Source of the DNA: Asterionellopsis glacialis
Lineage: Eukaryota; Bacillariophyta; Plagiogrammaphyceae; Rhaphoneidales; Asterionellopsidaceae
Assembly: GCA_014885115.2 (NCBI GenBank)
Contig: WKLE02005306.1
Location: 1 to 12,612, forward strand
Length of the DNA stretch: 12,612 bases
Reading direction: 5' to 3'
Shown here: positions 8,230 through 12,612 of the stretch, piece after piece
Position numbering within the stretch: the stretch's first letter is position 1
How the letters are laid out: each line of letters begins with the position of its first letter
Notes under the pieces: generated by a model
The model's input: the letters and a program-made list of their open reading frames with translations, nothing else
Told to the model about the DNA's origin: nothing
Databases searched by the model: none
Position numbers and translations under genes: made by a program

Positions 8230-8980
8230 AAAAGAAGTTCTCTGCCCAAGAAGTTCTTGACAATTTTCAAGAAACTCAAACAGAATTCCAAGAAATTTGT
8301 AGAAAAATTCCATCAGTAAATCCTCTTTAGATGTATTAATTTTTATACCCTTCACTATCAATGGAAACAACATCACCTGAGGAACAAAAAATTTGGGACA
8401 TATCCAAGAAACCAAGTTTTGTACCAGTTACTATAATTGCACTTGATTGTTTATGCCTTTGGAAAGAAACCGCTTTAAATGATGCAATTGTTGATGCTTA
8501 CACAGCTGTTCTGGATGATCTTATGATTCAAAATGGAAATGCTTTGTTTATTCCGCCAACAACAAGTTATGGGTGGGAGGATGATACTCCCAAACAAAAT
8601 CTTAACTCATTGAGAGTTGCAGCAATTTATACATGTGGTCGGAACTTCTAATTTCCAAGGCTTTGCATGGTATATTTCCCACTCTGTCCAGCTGGAGAAA
8701 TACATTGGATTGGTGCCAGTGTGAAAAGGTCATCAAGTATTGTTGGTAGTAAAGGAAAGACAAGAAAAGCACAACATGTTTTTTTAAATATGATATTCAT
8801 GATACCTTGGCAACCTCCAAAAAGCCATCTCTGACTAAAGCAAGAAAAAGTAACCTTGAAGCTTTCTTAAAAAACCCTATTTGGTGTTTCTACTATAGAA
8901 AGAATCTCAAGATGGAACAAACAGAGAAGTCATATGCAGGATGACATCAGTGTATTTTTATGGAAGAAATAGCACTTGGA
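8223..8980 (+). pseudogene. Ulp1-like (peptidase family C48) cysteine protease remnant
   Basis: A lead-in frame (8223-8330) precedes ATG 8361. The frame then carries LDCLCLWKETALNDAIVDAY, matching the W-L-N-D-x-x-I substrate-groove motif of Ulp1 proteases, then LFIPPTTSYGW. After a TAA (8649-8651) it reopens with VYFPLCPAGEIHWIG, containing the catalytic His of an H-W pair (8703-8705). A frame-shifted YDIHDTL supplies the likely Asp (8792-8794 or 8801-8803). A further shifted MQDDISVFLWKK (8934-8966) corresponds to the Q-x-x-x-x-C-G-V-F active-site block, but the C-G pair is absent: S is followed directly by V-F. The order groove, H, D, Q is complete, so the assignment is good. The missing nucleophile plus three frame breaks make it inactive. 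The ancestral enzyme would have cleaved ubiquitin-like conjugates or its own polyprotein. Confidence 0.65.
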
Positions 8981-9632
8981 AAAGAAGAATGGGGCATGGG
9001 AAAGATTGTGCACGTCAAGCTCTGGAGACTGGATATAGTATGCAGGATTCTCAACTTGCAAGGATCATATTCCAAAGTTCTCTCTGACACTGGCAAAAAG
9101 GATGAAGTTACCGATATATACTATGACACAACAGAGCATACAGCACCTGATTCAAAAATTTCCACAGACAATCCAGAAGACCCACCAAATCTCATTACTC
9201 AATCTCAAGAAAGCAATTCACCCGAGGCACCACCAGATTTTAAAAAAAGATGAACACCCTATTCAAAAAGCTCCTGGTAGCAAGAAAGAAAACCAACAAG
9301 AAAATGATCAAGAATCTGAATAAAATCAGCCCTTGGATGAAAACCCATCTCCTGATAAAGAATCATGGAAAAAGAAATCTACTGATCAGGTTGATGATAC
9401 TAAAGAAATCCCTGAAGACAATGATCAAGAGTCTAAAAAGGTTGATGTCCCTGATGAGTACAGAGATGATTATCATAAGAAACAACCTGTATACCCTGAG
9501 AGTACTCCAATTCATATGCAAAAGCATTGGTGGTCTGAATACACAAATGAAGAGGGTAAAAAGGTTGGAAAATGGTTGAGTGACCATGATCTGAAGAAGG
9601 AGCGCCAATTGCTGGAAAGAGAATTGTTGTAG
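8960..9632 (+). pseudogene. Acidic Asp/Glu/Pro/Lys-rich linker of the polyprotein
   Basis: Two frames hand over to each other: 8960-9253 (ending SNSPEAPPDFKKR) and the frame of 9102-9632, which passes a TAA at 9321-9323. Composition is dominated by D, E, N, P, K, Q and S with loose repeats such as NPEDPPN, ENDQESE, EDNDQESKK and DENPSPDKES, typical of a disordered linker. At its end the sequence becomes ordered-looking: HMQKHWWSEYTNEEGKKVG, followed by a Lys/Glu-rich helix up to a TAG at 9630-9632. That stop is in phase with the next domain, so the linker and domain X belonged to the same protein. Confidence 0.45.
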
Positions 9633-10426
9633 CTTACCAAAAAACCTCAAAGCATTACAAGGGTTAACAAAAGAAAAAGAGAACATCTTATGAAAGAAGC
9701 TCTAGAAACCAACTAACAAAAATTAGCTTGGAATAGATGTGCACCAACTGAACAAAGAGAGAAGCATTCAGATGCCCACAGACTCAAAGACACAGGTAGA
9801 GCTGTGATCAACAGACCTGTAGTTCTTAGCTTGGAAGTCACAGATCAAGATGTCATAGATGATTGCAATGAAAGGAAGGATGAAGATGAGCAAATGGAAT
9901 TCCAAGTTGGTTTTCCTGGATTTATGACTGATAACGCCCTATTAGAGTCTTTAAGAGAGCAGTACTTTCTATGGAGAATGGATAACTGGGAAAAGCTTTC
10001 TGTGGGAAGAAGACCTCATTCTTCCTATGAAGATTTTATTCAGGATATTGAAGGTAAAATTGAAAAGTTAGAAAAAGACCAAAAGCGTCTTTCACAGCAT
10101 TTGAAAAAAGAAAATCAAAACCAAATCGAAAAGTTGGAAAAGGAAAGAGAAGATTTTGATAATATGATGCAAAAGGAACTGCAATTTTGGCTGACAGAAC
10201 AATTTATATCAATGTGGTATGTACCAGCAAGAAAGAAGGTTATCAAACCATCCCTGGATATTATAGGGGGAAATCTGACCAAGGCACTCCAGAAACATTG
10301 AATACAGAATGGGTTAATGAAAACATCAGTGCAGAAATGAGAAATTTTCTACAATCCAATGCAAGAAGACGATATAAACCTGCAGCAGGTGATGTTCAAA
10401 ATAATCACTTCAGAGTCATTGCATAA
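9633..10426 (+). pseudogene. Domain X (unrecognised, shared with the gene at 2727)
   Basis: The frame continues from the linker through a TAA near 9715-9717 and is then open to 10301. It shifts by about 10300 to a frame ending in TAA at 10424-10426. Landmarks are TDQDVIDD with an acidic stretch, LLESLREQYFLWRM, GRRPHSSYEDF, a long charged helix (EKLEKDQKRLSQHLKK onward, a probable coiled coil at 10045-10170), WYVPARKK and, after the shift, NTEWVNENISAEM. The paralogue at 2727-3554 has the same landmarks in the same order (KDELFDLVCKNYF, LAYRSFKEM, YVPAKF, QEWVNEK). I know no family name. The E-W-V-N-E core and Y-V-P-A are the best conserved parts. Compared with the left copy, about 40 residues after the EWVNE helix seem deleted here. 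Confidence 0.5.
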
Positions 10427-10446
10427 TTGAAAGTATAAAATGCCCC

Positions 10447-10876
10447 CAAGTGTGTCTATCAGCAAAATGACCAGTGCACATGTGTTTTCAGCAGTTTTGC
10501 AAGCTGTCTTCATCAAATTGGACATGAAACAATGGCAGCTTGGATTCAAGCTATAGCTGCAAAACAGTCATTGAAAGTTTCTTGAAGTGGTAGTAGTATC
10601 CAGTCTTGGAATAACTTGCTGTGTCTGAAAATACCAAAAAGACAAGCTTGATCTTTTAGAGCCCAAGCAGCAATATGAAAAGGATGGTAAAGCTCATCCA
10701 ACCATTGTAGTTCTGCAGGGTCATGATGTTGGAAAAGAACATGCTATAATTGGCTTTTTGATTCAAATGTTGATGTTGCATTGCCTCTCACAAGATATGT
10801 ACTTGATGTGTGTGTAGAGGGTAAATATGTTTGTGTGCAGACAGCTGTCCATTTCTTCCCACCCAAACCCAAATGA
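10447..10876 (+). pseudogene. Cysteine-peptidase-like C-terminal domain (C39/OTU-like?)
   Basis: Frame 1 reads NDQCTCVFSSFASCLHQIG (candidate nucleophile Cys 10481-10483). A second frame reads PTIVVLQGHDVGKEHAII (candidate His 10740-10742). A third reads WLFDSNVDVALPLTRYVLD then TAVHFFPPKPK and TGA (D-S-N at 10760-10768). A Cys in a helix-start context, a later H-A in a hydrophobic strand, then F-D-S-N, is the order of papain-fold peptidases such as C39, and the D-S-N would be the third triad residue. I recall H-A-V-T ... F-D-S-N ... A-L-P-L in uncharacterised proteins of transposon-rich eukaryotes. The peptidase role is inferred from motif order only. A loss of one base between H-A-I-I and W-L-F, another shift in the middle and a TGA inactivate it. 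Confidence 0.5.
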
Positions 10877-11022
10877 GAAAGGAAAGAAGAAAAAAACAAT
10901 TTAAAAAGAAAAGGAAAAAATGGTACAAACATGTGTGTATCAAAAAAAGGAAAACAAAAACAAAAAAAATACATATGAAAAGAAAAGGAATCTCAGTATA
11001 ATTATATTTTAGATATGATGCA
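10877..11022. other. Purine-rich spacer between convergent genes
   Basis: The plus-strand polyprotein ends at 10876 and the minus-strand transposase at 11023. The gap is almost pure A and G on the plus strand from about 10872 to 10921 (GAGAAAGGAAAGAAG and similar), then A-rich to 10985. No canonical AATAAA is visible on either strand. The tract probably covers both 3' untranslated ends. Confidence 0.5.
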
Positions 11023-11609
11023 TTAAAATTCATCGATCCATTCTATTCTTGGTTTAACAACAAAAACCTTGGACTTATCATCATTATTACTTTCAATAGT
11101 TCTGGATATAATATTCTTGACAACATAAGAGGCAGGTGCCAGTATGTCTTCTATCTTGACCATAATATATATTAATTCTCCACATGCACTGCATTTCATC
11201 TGTGCTTTATTTAAAAGAACCGTGTATTCTTCAACTGCTTTAGTAGAACAAGTTGCTATGGCATAGATATCAGCATTGTATCCTTGTACATAGCATTTAG
11301 GTACTTCAACACCCATAATTTGGCTATCCTTCTATAGACCATTTGGCTTGTTTGATAATAACAAAAATCATGCCAGGATCTCTGAGAGCGATAGGATGGA
11401 GGTAATATTCCATCAAGAATATCAATTTCTGTCCCAATTGTGTCTACAACATCTTCTAACACCTCTTCTCCAATATATGTGACTAAAGCAGAATCCAAAA
11501 AATATGGTTTATGAAACCCAAAATTTGTAGTGTACTGCAGTGTGTTTTTGTCATCGTTATGAAAAATGTTCAGTGTGCATTTAGTGTAAGCAAAGGTACT
11601 AGGATTTTT

Positions 11610-12038
11610 TTAACTTTCAAACTGAATTTCGTTTTCATTCACATAGTATTTAGCAAGGTCCAGTAGGTATTTTTTGTAATATTGTACATTTGTTTCCTCT
11701 GCTAGAACATCACACCGTCTTTGTGTTGTTCTGGCCAGCTTCTTTGTGTTGTCAATATGATGATTTTCATTCCTTGCACTGTTAATCTTTTCTGGACTAC
11801 CAAAACAAAAAATGTAATTCACAATATGACGTCTTTGATGAAACTTGGTTGTCTTAAGGCCTAAATTTTCTGTTTGTTGTACGTTTTTTTTGATTTTTTT
11901 TACAAATGATTCTTTTTTCCTGTACTTCATCCAAGCTTTGCAAGCCAGTAGTTGCTCAAACTGATGAATGTAGTAAAAAATCTTATCATGTTTGTCGTTG
12001 CTGTCTCTTTTGAGAAAACAAACTTTGTCGGCATGGGT
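11610..12038 (-). other. Best-preserved transposase segment (KFH ... FGSP ... NENHH)
   Basis: One frame is open for about 140 codons from just after a TAA (12041-12039) to a TAA at 11612-11610, then reopens in the same phase down to about 11316. It begins DKVCFLKRDSNDKHDKIF, contains FEQLLACKAWMKY, a basic stretch, KTTKFHQRRHIVNYI and SPEKINSARNENHHID, with KKLARTTQRR after it. The Glu in N-E-N-H-H is the most likely last acidic catalytic residue by analogy with related transposases; that is inference. The segment ends with a helix (YYKKYLLDLAKYYV). Confidence 0.6.
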
Positions 12039-12271
12039 TTACCAGGTGATAAAATATGCAAGCATTAGACCTGCATATTCAGCTGCTTTTATGTTTTTTA
12101 GTCATTGCTGTGAAGCCTTTGTTGGTGACAATAGGCATATCTCTATCACTTATATGCTGACATGCTTTGGAGACCATGCCAAGAATGTCATCAGAGGTTT
12201 TAGAATTTTGTCCATTGCCTAATACCTTTTCATTGAAATGCAATATAGCCATTTTGTCTACCCCAAATTTT

Positions 12272-12612
12272 TCAATTTAAAATCTCAGGTGGAGAAGCCA
12301 GACTTATACCACCTGCATTATTGCACATATCAATGTCATCAAAAACATTGTTACATTTGTAATGTGACATGTATTTGAGTTTCTCATCAGTTGCATTAAA
12401 AAAATCAATATGCTGCCTATAAAATCACTCCAAATCAGTTCTGTCGGCATTTGCAGTCAGCCATTTGCAGTCTCTGCATAAACTAGTCACATGACGTGAA
12501 TGGGAGGCATACCTGGAACACAAATGATAGGCACCTTCACAGTCACCAATTACACATACTAATTTTAGGTTGAGATGCATATTACGGTTTGCATGATCAC
12601 CTATGATCAAAT
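12272..12612 (-). other. Transposase segment with GDCEG, CRDC and PPEIL motifs
   Basis: The frame enters from the right edge, passes a TGA at 12427-12425 and continues in the same phase to a TGA at 12274-12272. It holds LVCVIGDCEGAYHLCSRY, SLCRDCKWLTANAD, YRQHIDFF, then MSHYKCNNVFDDIDM and SLASPPEILN. The Asp in G-D-C-E-G is a candidate catalytic residue, and C-R-D-C a zinc-binding pair. In related transposases the Leu after P-P-E-[IL] is followed by His; here it is Asn, just before the frame ends. Confidence 0.6.

Larger units (their letters stand above)
6527..10876 (+). pseudogene. Decayed polyprotein: N-region, two PHD fingers, Ulp1-like protease, domain X, second cysteine-peptidase-like domain
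   Basis: A chain of plus-strand frames, about 1,400 codons in total, reads as one protein in order, with many frameshifts and at least six in-frame stops of all three types. Order: helical N-region (6527-7572), tandem C4HC3 PHD-like fingers (7574-8150), Ulp1/C48-like protease (8361-8980), acidic low-complexity linker (9000-9632), domain X (9633-10426) and a cysteine-peptidase-like end (10447-10876, stop TGA 10874-10876). Some breaks may be unrecognised introns. The same frame often reopens directly after a stop (7571-7573, 9630-9632), which supports one decaying gene over several small ones. Ulp1-type proteases are known passengers of CACTA, MULE and KDZ-type transposons, and a transposase lies convergent downstream. 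The gene was therefore probably the second major gene of a large DNA transposon. The combination of domains is unusual in my knowledge. Confidence 0.6.
11023..12612 (-). pseudogene. DDE-type transposase, tnp2/KDZ/Plavaka-like, C-terminal part
   Basis: A chain of minus-strand frames runs from the right edge to a TAA at 11023-11025; the N-terminus lies outside the window. In order: CVIGDCEGAYHLCSRY and LCRDCKW (D followed by a C-x2-C finger), FDDIDMCNNAGGI then ASPPEILN (position of the usual P-P-E-x-L-H), a helical stretch ending LLACKAWMKY, KFHQRRHIVNYI then FGSPEKINSARNENHHID and KLARTTQRR, and finally PPSYRSQRSWHDF and a C-terminal KPRIEWIDEF. This D ... C-x2-C ... P-P-E-[IL]-[LH] ... K-F-H ... 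G-S-P ... E-x-H-H ... T-Q-R-R series is the pattern I associate with tnp2/CACTA-related and Plavaka/KDZ transposases. Breaks are stops near 12425, 12272, 12079, 12039 and 11610 and shifts near 12270, 12080 and 11316. It is convergent with the PHD/protease gene, as expected for two genes of one element. The exact superfamily is uncertain. Confidence 0.65.

Noticed and set aside
6527..10876. A non-standard genetic code in which stops are read as amino acids
   Set aside because: All three stop codons interrupt the frames, and frameshifts are as common as stops; recoding would not repair frameshifts.
10744..11033. Minus-strand frames with long F and L runs
   Set aside because: They are the antisense of the A/G-rich spacer between the convergent genes.
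1..12612. Endogenous virus or Polinton-like element
   Set aside because: I see no polymerase B, packaging ATPase, capsid or retroviral integrase motif; the transposase motifs point to a DNA transposon.

Overview
This looks like nuclear DNA of a eukaryote, probably an invertebrate animal or a protist; I cannot name the lineage. It is AT-rich, has long non-coding stretches and tandem satellites, one well-formed spliceosomal intron, and protein domains (PHD fingers, Ulp1-type protease, tnp2/KDZ/Plavaka-like transposase) typical of large eukaryotic DNA transposons. I see no rRNA, tRNA, CRISPR array or bacterial gene layout. Every recognisable gene is broken by stops and frameshifts, so the window reads as a graveyard of old transposon genes.

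Layout from left to right. 1-402 (-): end fragment of a coiled-coil accessory gene. 403-2726: no recognisable gene, but a two-unit ~209-bp tandem repeat, a three-unit ~145-bp CpG-rich repeat, a short hairpin and a 31-bp direct repeat. 2727-3712 (+): truncated gene with a new-looking domain (here 'domain X') and the Cys half of a cysteine-peptidase-like domain. 3713-4308: nothing recognised. 4309-6384 (-): decayed accessory gene with a coiled coil, a 220-bp intron and a C-terminal transposon-associated domain. 6385-6526: short divergent spacer. 6527-10876 (+): remains of a roughly 1,400-codon polyprotein gene with an N-terminal region, tandem PHD fingers, Ulp1-like protease, acidic linker, domain X and a second cysteine-peptidase-like domain. 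10877-11022: purine-rich spacer between convergent 3' ends. 11023-12612 (-): C-terminal part of a DDE-type transposase, running off the right edge.

The genes from 4309 to the right edge plausibly formed one large DNA transposon: a transposase to move it, a PHD/protease polyprotein, and a coiled-coil, possibly DNA-binding, accessory protein. The left third holds diverged relatives of the two non-transposase genes in the same order and orientation, (-) then (+). It looks like an internally deleted, anciently diverged relative of the same module. The most interesting part is the plus-strand gene: it joins chromatin-reader-like fingers to two different cysteine-protease-like folds, and its last domain, with a C-V-x-S-S-F-A-S-C-L motif and a later H-A ... 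F-D-S-N motif, recurs at the left.
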